Counted from the stretch's first letter, positions 6,697 through 15,324 are shown. The stretch is 64,000 bases of DNA from Mycolicibacterium fallax (GCF_010726955.1 NZ_AP022603.1:1612001-1676000), one strand, 5' to 3'. Translations and numbers: made by a program. Notes: generated from the letters alone by a model not told the origin.

Positions 6697-8353
6697 CCTC
6701 GATCCGTGGATCGACCCGGTTGAGGTGTCTGGGGATTGATTTTTGCGGTGCTGTGGGTGGTGGGCAGCGTGTAGCTGCTGGTCTGTCCAGCTTTTCCTGT
6801 GTGCTCCGGTCGGGCCTTTCGGCGGGTGGTCAGGTGGGGATTGCCGCTGGTGGGCTGTATCCGATGGTGTTGCGCCACAGGGTGGTCCACGTTGATGCCC
6901 AAGGCCAGTGGCTGGGTAGGTGCAGTGTCGGCCGCCGTTGGGGTCGGGCAAGTCGGGCCGGAATGTTGACGATGCGGCGGCGCAGTGTGGATCCTCGCGC
7001 GACGGCGTTCGTCGCGCCGGCCAGGACACCGGCCGCGCGCAACAGATTGTGGGCGATCGCGGCGCACAGGATCCAAGCCGAGTTGGCCCCGAACCGCCCC
7101 GAAGGCATGTGCGCCAGGGGTCCGTCGATGAGGTCGGCGAACACGGTTTCGATGATGGCGTGGCGGCGGTGGGTGATGTCGGCGGCATCGATCGGTTCGT
7201 CGGTGTCGGTGAAGAACGGGTGGTACCGCCACACCGGGAACAGGGCGTCTGGGTAGCGGGCGTCTTTGACGCGGCGCACGATCAACCGTGCAGTGACCGG
7301 GTGATCGGTGGAACTGAAAGCGGTGTAGGTGGTTTCGGCGACTTCGGCGTCGGAGATCCATCCGCCGGTGTCGGGGTCGCGCACTGCGCCGGGGTAGTTG
7401 ACCGGAATCCAGGCGTTGTTATCGATGGAGTCGATGGCCGCGGCCACGGCGGTTGACTTGGTCAGCACCAGCGAGAATCGGGCTCCGGCGCGGCGGCAGG
7501 CAGTCGCCACGGTGCTGTTGCCGTACGCCGAGTCGCCGCGCACCAGAATCTGCCCGGTAACACCAGCGGCACGTGCGGTCGCCACGGCCTGAGCGATCAT
7601 CTGGGCTGCGCCCTTACCGGAGTTGGTCTTGCCTGCCCGCAACCGCGCACCGGCGATCACCGGCGCACCGCTGTCGGTGCTGATCGTGGCAACCAACGGC
7701 GACAGGCCCTTGCGCAGGATCTGCTTCCCGGCGATCTTGGTGTGCCCATACGAGGCCCCTTGTTTGGCGTGACCAAAGACCGGGCGCAGTAGCGAGTCGA
7801 TGTCGACGAAGGCCCGCACGTCGGCGCCGGGGATCAGATCGACGCGCGAGCACAGCGCGGCCAGGTGCTCGCGCAGCACTGATTCGAGTTGGCGGGTGTG
7901 CCCGAAGGTGAACTCCCGCAACAGGGTTCCGATCGTCGATGATGCGTACACGCCGTCGAAGAGGGTCTTCATCCCGCCCGAGCGCACGATATCGAGGTCA
8001 TCGATGCTGTCCGCGCCGGCACACATGCCGGCGATCAGGGTGGTCAGCTTCGGGGACGGATTGGCCGCACCAGATTTGATCCGCTCGCAGGTGAAACGAA
8101 CCTTCTGCTCCAACAGCACCGAAAGGCGGCTCTGTTGAGCCAAGGTCATCACCGGCACCAGCCCGGCGCACGACACGAGATGCTCATCATCGAAGACCGC
8201 CGACGACGTGGTGAACCTGTGGGACACTTGCACCGGAAGTGCCTTTCTTGGGCTGTTCAGATTGTGGTGTGGTAACTCCAATCATCGCAGCTCAGAGGGC
8301 ACTTTCCCTATTGCGACACCCGGTCACCCGGTCAATTCTTCGGTGGATCGAGG
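6697..8353. mobile_element. IS1380-family insertion sequence, intact, 1657 bp
   Basis: The outer ends are inverted: CCTCGATCC at 6697-6705 and GGATCGAGG at 8345-8353, with further partial matches inside. Both ends are flanked by TTTAG (6692-6696 and 8354-8358), a short duplication that fits the 4-5 bp made by this family. One full-length transposase fills the inside. Intact ends, duplication and reading frame mean a recent and possibly still mobile insertion. Deleting it with one TTTAG joins the ISL3 remnant side directly to the leader of the secreted-protein gene at 8389, so the element landed 30 bp before that start codon. Confidence 0.88.
6830..8230 (-). CDS. IS1380-family transposase
   Basis: 466 residues from the GTG at 8230, which follows AAGAAAGG and gives the family start VQVSHRFTTSSAVFDDEHLV; a longer frame to 8281 is less likely. 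DDE-type integrase fold: first Asp in AFVDIDSLLRPVFG, second in ILVRGDSAYG, Glu in IIETVFADLIDG. The length is normal and no stop or frameshift was seen, so it should be active. It carries out cut-and-paste transposition of the surrounding element. Confidence 0.93.
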   Translation of the reverse strand, partial: QVSHRFTTSSAVFDDEHLVSCAGLVPVMTLAQQSRLSVLLEQKVRFTCERIKSGAANPSPKLTTLIAGMCAGADSIDDLDIVRSGGMKTLFDGVYASSTIGTLLREFTFGHTRQLESVLREHLAALCSRVDLIPGADVRAFVDIDSLLRPVFGHAKQGASYGHTKIAGKQILRKGLSPLVATISTDSGAPVIAGARLRAGKTNSGKGAAQMIAQAVATARAAGVTGQILVRGDSAYGNSTVATACRRAGARFSLVLTKSTAVAAAIDSIDNNAWIPVNYPGAVRDPDTGGWISDAEVAETTYTAFSSTDHPVTARLIVRRVKDARYPDALFPVWRYHPFFTDTDEPIDAADITHRRHAIIETVFADLIDGPLAHMPSGRFGANSAWILCAAIAHNLLRAAGVLAGATNAVARGSTLRRRIVNIPARLARPQRRPTLHLPSHWPWASTWTTLWRNTIGYSPPAAIPT

Positions 8354-8358
8354 TTTAG
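8354..8358. repeat. target site duplication TTTAG, right copy
   Basis: Partner of 6692-6696, directly after the right inverted repeat of the IS1380 element and 30 bp before the next gene's ATG. Confidence 0.8.
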
Positions 8359-8388
8359 CCCTGGCGGGCACGGGATAACCCCGAACTC

Positions 8389-8772
8389 ATGAAAACCCTC
8401 AACTTGAAACCCAGAATTGTCCTTCGCGCTGCACCCCTGCTGGCGGCGGGTGCTCTGGTCTCGGCGTTCGGCGCGGCACCGTTGGCCGCCGCCAGTGTCG
8501 CCGAGGCGGCTTCGGCTCCCGCCGGTGTCACCACCACTCTCAGCGCATTCGAATTCCCGCTCAACGAACCGGGCGGTGGCGGCTGCGTCGGCGACACCTG
8601 TGGTTCCGGCGGCACCGACGGCGGGCCCGGTGGCGGGCCCGGCGGCCAGGGTTGCATCCCGACTGCGGGCGGCACCGCCTGCGGTTCCGGCGGAGTCAAC
8701 CAGGGCCCGGGCAGCGTCCCCGGCGGTCAGGGCTGCATTCCCGGGGTCGGCTGCGGCTCGGGCCACGCTTGA
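8389..8772 (+). CDS. small secreted Gly/Cys-rich repeat protein
   Basis: 127 residues. Sec signal peptide with basic N-terminus and Ala/Leu-rich core (about 1-40, likely cut near AEA/ASA). The mature part is Gly-rich with six Cys arranged in a repeated block: GGCVGDTCGSGG, then PGGQGCIPTAGGTACGSGG, then PGGQGCIPGVGCGSG. Each block holds two Cys 4-8 residues apart, which suggests disulphide loops. I do not recognise a named family. The ATG has no clear ribosome site. The IS1380 element ends 30 bp upstream, so the native promoter has probably been displaced and expression may now depend on the IS or be lost. A hairpin follows the stop. Confidence 0.78.
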   Translation: MKTLNLKPRIVLRAAPLLAAGALVSAFGAAPLAAASVAEAASAPAGVTTTLSAFEFPLNEPGGGGCVGDTCGSGGTDGGPGGGPGGQGCIPTAGGTACGSGGVNQGPGSVPGGQGCIPGVGCGSGHA

Positions 8773-8782
8773 TCCACCAACA

Positions 8783-8817
8783 CGAAGGGGTCACTCCAAC
8801 CCGGGGTGGCCCCTTCG
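8783..8817 (+). terminator. hairpin after the secreted-protein gene
   Basis: CGAAGGGGTCAC (8783-8794) pairs with GTGGCCCCTTCG (8806-8817), with one T-G pair and an 11-nt loop. No T-run follows, as is common in mycobacteria. Confidence 0.6.
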
Positions 8818-8883
8818 CCGTTGGCCGGTTCCGGCCGGCCGGCCAGCAGGACCGTAACGGCCCGCGCGGGGCGGGCCCGGCGA

Positions 8884-10398
8884 TCAGACAGCCACCACCC
8901 GGACAGTGCACAACGACGGGTCTGCTGGGTCCGGCACATTCATCCCGGCCGCCACCCCGGTGCGCAGGTAGTCGATCACCGTGCGGGTCATCAGTTCGCC
9001 GGGAATCACCGCCGGAATGCCGGGCGGATATGGCGTGATCTGCTCGGCCGCGATGCGCCCCGGGGCCTGCTCTGCCGGGACCGTCTCGGTGGCCGAGAAG
9101 AACGCCTCGCGGGGACTCAGCACCGATTCCAGCTGCAACTGCTTGGGCTCGGGAAGCACGATCGGCTGCGGCGGCTCAAACCGGTCGGCCGCCCGCCGCC
9201 AGTCGCGCAGCGCGTCGAGCAACATGGCGACGGTGTCCTCGTCGTCGGCGATAGACAGCGTGGCCAGGATCCGGCGATGGTCGCTCATGCCCACATCGAT
9301 GCCACGATGCTCGCGCAACCAGTCCGCGGCCTGGTACCCGGAGGTGGCGGTCCCCGCCACGTCGAGAAGCACCTGCAGCCGGTCCAGGTCGTGGGACGCT
9401 TCGACCCCCAGGAGTTCGTCCTCCAGCACCGTCACGTCGGGCAGCGACTGCAGCGCCGCGCGAACCTGCACCGCGCGGCTGAGAGCAACATCGAGCAACT
9501 CGGCGCCGTGTTGCACCATCTGGCGACGCCAGCCGTCAATCACCGCATAGATCGGCACGCTTGGGCTGGTTGTCATCAGCAGGTCCGCACAGGCCCACAA
9601 CCGCTCCCGGTCAATGAGATCGCCCTGGACGTGGAACACCGAGCCCTGCTCAAATCCGACCCCCATCTTGTGCACGCTGACCACGCAGATGTCGGCGCCG
9701 GCATCCATCGCCCAGCTGGGAAGCCCGGGATGAAACGGCAGGTGCGCACCCCACGCCTCGTCCACGATAAGCGGCTTGGCCCGACGGTGGCACGCCTCAG
9801 CGATACCAGTCAGATCCGCGCACGTTCCGTACGGTGTCGGACTCACGATCAGCGCGCCGTCGGCGTCCGGGTGGCGCTGCCAGGCCTGCTCGACCTGGGC
9901 GGGCGACGGCGGGTGCGACAGATGCCGATCGGCGTCCCAGCGCGGGGTGATCCAGCGCGGTTGCAGTCCGCCGAAGATCAGCCCGGCGACGATCGACTTG
10001 TGACTGTCGCGGCTGACCAGCAGCCCGTCGCCGCGCCGCCCGCACGCCACCGCCATCATCGCGGCCTTCACCGACAACGAACTGCCGCAGGTGGAGAAGT
10101 AGGCCTCCGACGCGCCGACCGCATCGGCCATCAACTGTTCGGCGCGCATCAGGTAGCGGCCCTGCGCGCGCCGGTCATCGAGGCCGCCGGTAGCCAGCAC
10201 GTCGGCGCGGAAGATGTCCGTGCCGAGCACTTCCAGCACACGCTCGTCGGCCGCGCGGCCCTGCCGATGTCCCGGCGGGGTGAATCCGTACCGGTGCCGA
10301 CGGTGATAGCTCTGCAGCGCCTCGAGTAGCGGGGCGTCGTCATGTTCCACCACAGGGACGTAGCCCGTCGACAGGGTGGTCAAACCTGCGCTGCGCAC
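8884..10398 (-). CDS. Orn/Lys/Arg decarboxylase-family PLP enzyme
   Basis: 504 residues, fold type I PLP enzyme of the major Orn/Lys/Arg decarboxylase group. N-terminal substrate region YGFTPPGHRQG (about 37-47), then STCGSSLSVKAAMMA, Asp of the cofactor site in IVDEAWGAH, and the Schiff-base Lys in VSVHKMGVG. C-terminal segment GIPAVIPGELMT is also typical. Members decarboxylate basic amino acids to polyamines or are of unknown specificity; substrate cannot be decided here. It is much shorter than the M. tuberculosis Adi protein (Rv2531c, over 900 residues as I recall). It is divergent from katE across 324 bp. Confidence 0.88.
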   Translation of the reverse strand: MRSAGLTTLSTGYVPVVEHDDAPLLEALQSYHRRHRYGFTPPGHRQGRAADERVLEVLGTDIFRADVLATGGLDDRRAQGRYLMRAEQLMADAVGASEAYFSTCGSSLSVKAAMMAVACGRRGDGLLVSRDSHKSIVAGLIFGGLQPRWITPRWDADRHLSHPPSPAQVEQAWQRHPDADGALIVSPTPYGTCADLTGIAEACHRRAKPLIVDEAWGAHLPFHPGLPSWAMDAGADICVVSVHKMGVGFEQGSVFHVQGDLIDRERLWACADLLMTTSPSVPIYAVIDGWRRQMVQHGAELLDVALSRAVQVRAALQSLPDVTVLEDELLGVEASHDLDRLQVLLDVAGTATSGYQAADWLREHRGIDVGMSDHRRILATLSIADDEDTVAMLLDALRDWRRAADRFEPPQPIVLPEPKQLQLESVLSPREAFFSATETVPAEQAPGRIAAEQITPYPPGIPAVIPGELMTRTVIDYLRTGVAAGMNVPDPADPSLCTVRVVAV

Positions 10399-10661
10399 CG
10401 TTTTGGCGACGCGCCGCTCTCGTCACAGGCGGTCCCCAGTGGCGAGCCAGCCGCTGGATCAGCGTCTCGTGGCGCTGTCCTGTCGCGCATCTCAGTCCTG
10501 ATCGACCCCCCGGGCGTGATCGGTGATCCGTGTCATAACGCCACCTGGTCATAACGCCACCTGCCACCCGGCGCGTCCCCGACACCCGACTCACAGCGCC
10601 CGCGCGCCACTCGGCCGGGAGGACATCGCGCCGGCGGCCGCAGACGATTCGCCCGGGCCGC
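10399..10661. other. decarboxylase-katE intergenic stretch
   Basis: No gene seen. It holds a 16-bp direct repeat (10533-10564) and, at its right side, the katE SigF-type promoter. Nothing else was recognised. Confidence 0.6.
10533..10564. repeat. tandem direct repeat, 2 x 16 bp
   Basis: TCATAACGCCACCTGG occurs twice head to tail (the second copy ends in C instead of the final G). It lies between the decarboxylase and katE, about 100 bp before the katE promoter. It could be a paired binding site or slippage. Confidence 0.7.
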
Positions 10662-10685
10662 GTTTGCCGGGCGCGACCGCGGGTA
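10662..10685 (+). promoter_or_regulatory. SigF-type promoter for katE
   Basis: GTTT (10662-10665), 15-nt spacer, GGGTA (10681-10685), 38 bp before the preferred katE start. Matches the mycobacterial SigF consensus. Catalases are known SigF targets in fast-growing mycobacteria. Confidence 0.82.
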
Positions 10686-10722
10686 ACCAAAAGCATCCAT
10701 GACCGGTACGAGAGGAACCGCT

Positions 10723-12837
10723 GTGAACGACCGCCCGGATCCCAAGCAACAGCAACTCGACGATGCGAGGGTCGCCGCCGACCGCGGCTTCCTGACCACC
10801 CAGCAGGGTGTCCGGGTGGACCACACCGATGACGCCCTGACCGTCGGTGACCGCGGCCCGACATTGCTGGAAGATTTCCACGCCCGAGAGAAGATCACCC
10901 ATTTCGACCACGAACGAATTCCCGAGCGGGTCGTGCACGCCCGCGGCGCCGGGGCGTACGGCTTCTTCGAACCCTACGGAAACTGGCTCGCCGAATACAC
11001 CGCCGCGAAGTTCCTCACCACCCCGGGCCGCCGCACCCCGGTGTTCGTCCGGTTCTCCACCGTCGCGGGGTCGCGAGGCTCGGCCGACACCGTCCGCGAT
11101 GTCCGCGGGTTCGCCACAAAGTTCTACACCGACGAGGGCAACTACGATCTGGTTGGCAACAACTTTCCGGTGTTCTTCATCCAGGACGGGATCAAATTCC
11201 CCGACCTCGTGCATGCGGTGAAACCCGAGCCGGACAACGAGATTCCGCAGGCCGCCTCCGCGCACGACACGCTGTGGGACTTCGTCTCCCTGCAGCCCGA
11301 GACGCTGCACACCATCATGTGGCTGATGTCGGATCGTGCGCTGCCGCGCAGCTACCGGATGATGCAGGGGTTCGGGGTGCACACCTTCCGGCTGGTCAGC
11401 GAGTCCGGGCAGGGCACCTTCGTGAAATTCCACTGGACCCCGCGGCTGGGGGTGCATTCGCTGATCTGGGACGAGTGCCAGAAAATCGCGGGCAAGGATC
11501 CCGATTTCAACCGACGCGACCTGTGGGAGGCGATCGCCGCCGGCCAGCATCCCGAGTGGGAGCTCGGCGTCCAACTGGTGCCGGAACGCGACGAGTTCAA
11601 GTTCTCCTTCGATCTGCTCGATGCGACGAAAATCATTCCCGAGGAACTGGTTCCGGTCACTCCGGTCGGACGGATGGTGCTCAACCGCAATCCGGAGAAC
11701 TTCTTCGCCGAGACCGAGCAGGTCGCCTTCCACACCGCCAACGTCGTTCCCGGAATCGATTTCACCAACGATCCGCTGCTGCAGTTCCGCAACTTCTCCT
11801 ACCTGGACACCCAACTGATCCGGCTCGGTGGCCCCAACTTCGCCCAGCTGCCGGTTAATCGTCCGGTGGCCGAAGTGCACAACAATCAGCGCGACGGCTA
11901 CGGACAGCAGCGGATCGTCGGCGGCACCACCAGTTACCACAAGAACAGCCTGGGCGGCGGCTGCCCGGCGATCGCCAACGCCGACGTGTTCCGGCACTAC
12001 ACCGAACGCGTCGAGGGACACACGATCCGGCGCCGCGCCGAGTCGTTCGCCGACCACTACAGCCAGGCCCGGATGTTCTGGCGGAGCATGTCCGAGGTGG
12101 AGGCCGGCCACATCGTCGCCGCCTATGCCTTCGAACTCGGAAAAGTCGGCGCCGAAACCGGCATCCGGGAACGGGTCGTCGGTGAACTCGCCAAGATCGA
12201 CGGTGAGCTGGCCGAGCAGGTGGCTACCGAGTTGGGCATCAGCGCACCGGCCGCAGCCGAATTGTTCCCGGAGAATTCCCCCAATCCCTCACCGGCGTTG
12301 TCGCAGCTCGACAGCGGGGAGCAGACCATCATGTCGCGCCGGGTGGCTATTCTCGCCGCCGACGGCGTCGACGGCGTCGGCCTCACCCGCGTCGCCGAGG
12401 CACTGCGCGATCTCGGGGCGGTGCCCGAAGTGCTCAGCCTCCGGGCCGGGGGCAGCATCGCCGGCGTCGACGGCGACAGCGTCCCGGTCGACCGTGGCAT
12501 CACCACCATGGCGTCGGTGCTCTACGACGCCGTCCTGGTGCCCGGCGGCTCGGCCTCGGCCGAGCGGCTCAGCCGCGACGGTTACGCGGTGCACTTTGTG
12601 GCTGAGGCCTACAAGCATCTCAAGACCATCGGCGCGTTCGGCGACGGAATGCTGCTGCTGCGGGCGGCGGGCATCGTGGCGGGGCTGGCCGAAGGCACCG
12701 CGCCGGCCGACGAGAACGGGGTGATCACCTCGATGGCCGCCGGCGCCGGGCTGCCCGAGGCATTCACCGCCGGCGTCGTTGCTTCTCTGCAGCATCACCG
12801 CTGCTGGGCGCGAACCACTACCGCCGTGCCGGCCTGA
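10723..12837 (+). CDS. katE: large-subunit (HPII-type) heme catalase KatE
   Basis: 704 residues. Catalase core: the distal His in VVHARGAGAYGFFE, RFSTVAGSRGSADT, NNFPVFFIQDG, and the heme-ligand Tyr in RNFSYLDTQ. Beyond about residue 540 comes the extra DJ-1/PfpI-like flavodoxin-fold domain of clade 2 catalases (SRRVAILAADGVDG, VLVPGGSAS). It destroys hydrogen peroxide in the cytoplasm. The GTG at 10723 follows GAGAGGA at ideal spacing and is preferred to an in-frame ATG at 10699. A SigF-type promoter lies directly upstream, so it should be induced with the general stress response. Confidence 0.95.
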   Translation: MNDRPDPKQQQLDDARVAADRGFLTTQQGVRVDHTDDALTVGDRGPTLLEDFHAREKITHFDHERIPERVVHARGAGAYGFFEPYGNWLAEYTAAKFLTTPGRRTPVFVRFSTVAGSRGSADTVRDVRGFATKFYTDEGNYDLVGNNFPVFFIQDGIKFPDLVHAVKPEPDNEIPQAASAHDTLWDFVSLQPETLHTIMWLMSDRALPRSYRMMQGFGVHTFRLVSESGQGTFVKFHWTPRLGVHSLIWDECQKIAGKDPDFNRRDLWEAIAAGQHPEWELGVQLVPERDEFKFSFDLLDATKIIPEELVPVTPVGRMVLNRNPENFFAETEQVAFHTANVVPGIDFTNDPLLQFRNFSYLDTQLIRLGGPNFAQLPVNRPVAEVHNNQRDGYGQQRIVGGTTSYHKNSLGGGCPAIANADVFRHYTERVEGHTIRRRAESFADHYSQARMFWRSMSEVEAGHIVAAYAFELGKVGAETGIRERVVGELAKIDGELAEQVATELGISAPAAAELFPENSPNPSPALSQLDSGEQTIMSRRVAILAADGVDGVGLTRVAEALRDLGAVPEVLSLRAGGSIAGVDGDSVPVDRGITTMASVLYDAVLVPGGSASAERLSRDGYAVHFVAEAYKHLKTIGAFGDGMLLLRAAGIVAGLAEGTAPADENGVITSMAAGAGLPEAFTAGVVASLQHHRCWARTTTAVPA

Positions 12838-12979
12838 ACCGCGCCGGCGGTTGGCGGTAGGCCACTGGGCCGATCTGGTCGCAGATCCGCACGGCGTCGG
12901 TGGCGATGCGATTCGGGTGTCTGGGGTTGCCGGGGAGACTGAGCGGGCTGGCGTGCTCGGACACCATTGCGATGTTCAT
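12818..12979 (-). pseudogene. glycosyltransferase 5'-end remnant
   Basis: After a strong GGAGGGAGG ribosome site an ATG opens MNIAMVSEHASPL, the conserved N-terminus of mycobacterial family-1 glycosyltransferases (normally followed by the GGVDAGGQNVH sugar-nucleotide loop). Here it breaks off after about 13 codons and continues with 40 unrelated residues to a stop that overlaps the end of katE. It looks like a deletion remnant. A short peptide could still be made. Confidence 0.62.
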
Positions 12980-13143
12980 TGGCGCCTCCCTCCGACGAGG
13001 GCGACCCAAGCCGCAATTTCGCCGAAGTGACGTACCCAGCTGCTCGTCCGGTAACACCGACCGCAGCCGGTGCGGCACCGGTCTGGCGGCGATCGGTGGG
13101 TGGCCGGTGGCACCCGGGTCGCCGACAGCCAAACCGCGGCCGT

Positions 13144-13167
13144 GTTTGCCGCGGCCGCGCCGGGGTA
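13144..13167 (+). promoter_or_regulatory. SigF-type promoter for the SDR-diiron operon
   Basis: GTTT (13144-13147), 15-nt spacer, GGGTA (13163-13167), only 10 bp before the ATG at 13178, so the mRNA is probably leaderless. This also fixes the start codon, since an earlier in-frame ATG (13070) would lie upstream of the promoter. Confidence 0.8.
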
Positions 13168-13177
13168 CTCCTGCATC

Positions 13178-14119
13178 ATGAGCACCCCGGACCTGCCCGA
13201 TGATGTGCCCTTGGATGCCCTGGAGCAGCACCGCGTCGCCGACGCGGTCGCCGAGGCGGCGCAGCCCGGTCTGCCGGCACCGGAGAACACCGTGATCGGC
13301 TATCCGGGCCACACCGCCGACATGCCCAGTCAGCCAGACGACGAGATGCGCGGATACACCGGAACGGGACTGTTGGCGGGGAAACGGGCGCTGATCACCG
13401 GAGGCGATTCCGGGATCGGCCGGGCCACGGCGGTGGCCTTCGCCAAGGAGGGTGCCGACGTGGTCATTGCCTACCTGCAGGAGCACGGCGACGCCGCACA
13501 CACCGCCGAACTGGTGGAGCGCGAAGGCCGGCGGTGCCTGGCACTTGCCGGGGACCTCGGCCAGGCTCAGCACTGCCGTTCGGTGGTCAGCAGGACCGCC
13601 GCGGCTCTGGGCGGCATCGACATTCTGGTCAACAATGCGGGCTATCAGAACCCGGCCGACGATCTCACCGACATCACCGACGAGCAGTGGCGGCGCACCT
13701 TCGCCGTCAACATCGACAGCTTCTTCCACGTCACCAAGGCCGCACTGGCCCAGCTGCCCGACGGCGGTGCGATCATCAACACCGCCTCGGTCAACGGGTT
13801 GCGGGGCAACAAAACCCTGATCGATTACTCGGCGACAAAAGGGGCGGTGATCGCGTTCAGCTACGCGCTCGCCCAGGCCCTGGCCGGCCGCCGGATCCGG
13901 GTGAACTGCGTGGCGCCAGGTCCGGTCTGGACGCCGCTGATCCCGGCGACGATGGACGCCGAACGGGTCAGCAGCTTCGGCGCCCACACCCCCTTCGGAC
14001 GCCCCGCCCAGCCCGACGAGGTGGCGCCGTCATATGTGTTCTTCGCCGCCGATCGGCTCTCGTCCTATTACAGCGGCGAGGTGCTGGCGCCGCTGGGCGG
14101 CGAAACCCTACCCGGATGA
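13178..14119 (+). CDS. SDR-family oxidoreductase, YghA/YdaD general-stress type
   Basis: 313 residues. A 55-residue N-terminal extension (typical of the YghA/GS39 subgroup) precedes a Rossmann fold with TGGDSGIGRA, NNAG, and the catalytic Ser...YSATK pair, and ends in GEVLAPLGGE. NAD(P)-dependent dehydrogenase or reductase of unknown substrate; the Bacillus relative is a general stress protein. The stop overlaps the next start as ATGA, so it is coupled to the diiron gene. The SigF-type promoter at its start agrees with a stress role. Confidence 0.9.
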   Translation: MSTPDLPDDVPLDALEQHRVADAVAEAAQPGLPAPENTVIGYPGHTADMPSQPDDEMRGYTGTGLLAGKRALITGGDSGIGRATAVAFAKEGADVVIAYLQEHGDAAHTAELVEREGRRCLALAGDLGQAQHCRSVVSRTAAALGGIDILVNNAGYQNPADDLTDITDEQWRRTFAVNIDSFFHVTKAALAQLPDGGAIINTASVNGLRGNKTLIDYSATKGAVIAFSYALAQALAGRRIRVNCVAPGPVWTPLIPATMDAERVSSFGAHTPFGRPAQPDEVAPSYVFFAADRLSSYYSGEVLAPLGGETLPG

Positions 14120-15135
14120 ACACCATCTTCGCCGGGCTCGACCGGCCGCCCACGCTCCCCCGCGCCGCGGGCCCCGCCTCGGCCTTGGTCATCGACGCCT
14201 TGGCCGGTCCGGCCGGGAAACGTTGCGATGCGCCCGGTCCCGTGCCGGCGGACTCCGACCCGTTCGGGCTTGACCTGCAGTTGGCTCTCTATCTCTGCTA
14301 CGAGCTGCACTATCGGGGTTTTGCCGGCGTCGATCCGGACTGGGAGTGGAATCCCGCACTGATCGCGCTGCGTACCGACATGGAGCGAATCTTGCTCTCC
14401 GCGCTGCACCACAATCTCGGCCCGGCCGAAACCTCCATCACCGTGGCGTGCGAGCTGCGGCGCCTGTCGACCGGATCGGTGCACGGCAGCGGCATTGGTG
14501 CGCACCTGCGCGAGCACGGCACCTGGCCGCAGATGCGCGAGTACTTCGTCCACCGCTCGCTGTATCACCTCAAGGAGGCCGATCCGCACGCCTGGCTGAT
14601 CCCCCGATTGACCGGCCAGGCGAAATCCGCCCTGGTGGCCGTGGAGTTCGACGAATTCGGCGCCGGCCACGCCAACCAGATGCATCAGCGGCTGTATGCC
14701 GACCTGATGACCGCGGCCGGTCTGGACCCGGCCTATCTCGGCTACCTGGACGCGGTCCCCGCGCCCGCGCTGCTGGTGGTGAACCTGATGTCGTTGTTCG
14801 GCTTGCATCGACGACTGCGCGGCGCGGGCGCCGGACAGTTCGCGGCCATCGAGATCACCTCGCCCCCGGGCTCGCAACGCATCGTCGACGCGCTGCGGCG
14901 AATGGCGGCCCCGCAGCCGTGCGTGCGCTTCTACGCCGAGCACGTCGAGGCCGACGCGGTGCACGAACAGGTCGTCCGGGGCCTCGTCGAGGCTCTGCTG
15001 GCCGCCGAGCCGGACCTGGCCGACGACGTCATCTTCGGGATTCGGGCGTGGGAATTCAGCGAGCAGCTGCTCGACGATCAGCTGCGGCGATGCTGGGCGG
15101 CCGGCCGCCCGTCGCTACGACGCGGGATCGGCTGA
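14116..15135 (+). CDS. iron-containing redox enzyme, heme-oxygenase-like fold
   Basis: 339 residues. The pattern YFVHRSLYHLKEADPHAW, then VAVEFDEFGAGHANQMHQRLY, is that of the iron-containing redox enzyme (Haem_oxygenas_2) family, whose heme-oxygenase-like fold carries a diiron site made of Glu, His and Asp. Relatives oxidise amino acids or fatty acids, but most are uncharacterised. It is translationally coupled to the SDR (ATGA) and converges on a CDGSH iron-sulphur protein with a 21-bp overlap. Together they suggest one redox pathway; the substrate is unknown. Confidence 0.85.
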   Translation: MNTIFAGLDRPPTLPRAAGPASALVIDALAGPAGKRCDAPGPVPADSDPFGLDLQLALYLCYELHYRGFAGVDPDWEWNPALIALRTDMERILLSALHHNLGPAETSITVACELRRLSTGSVHGSGIGAHLREHGTWPQMREYFVHRSLYHLKEADPHAWLIPRLTGQAKSALVAVEFDEFGAGHANQMHQRLYADLMTAAGLDPAYLGYLDAVPAPALLVVNLMSLFGLHRRLRGAGAGQFAAIEITSPPGSQRIVDALRRMAAPQPCVRFYAEHVEADAVHEQVVRGLVEALLAAEPDLADDVIFGIRAWEFSEQLLDDQLRRCWAAGRPSLRRGIG

Positions 15136-15324
15136 GCCGGCCCGCCGGCGGCTGCGGTGGCTGGTGTCGCACAGCGGATAGATCGCCGACCGGCGGCAGA
15201 CGCACAGCGCGGTCACGAACCGATCCGACTCCAGCACCCGTCCGTCGGGGAGTTCGATGCGCACCGGCCCCTCGACCAGAATCGGCCCGCCGGCGGTCAC
15301 CCGAATGGTGCGCGGCGTCCTCAC
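15115..15324 (-). CDS. CDGSH-type iron-sulphur protein
   Basis: 69 residues from a GTG that overlaps the methyltransferase stop (GTGA). The C-terminal half has the 2Fe-2S ligand set of mitoNEET-like proteins: CVCRRSAIYPLCDTSH (C-x-C, then C and H), with CDTSH in place of CDGSH. Such proteins bind a labile 2Fe-2S cluster with three Cys and one His and serve in electron or cluster transfer. It could supply electrons to the converging diiron protein; that is inference. Confidence 0.85.
   Translation of the reverse strand: MRTPRTIRVTAGGPILVEGPVRIELPDGRVLESDRFVTALCVCRRSAIYPLCDTSHRSRRRAGSADPAS

Noticed and set aside
13070..13177. Earlier ATG (13070) as the SDR start
   Set aside because: It would place the start upstream of a full SigF-type promoter and adds 36 residues without homology.
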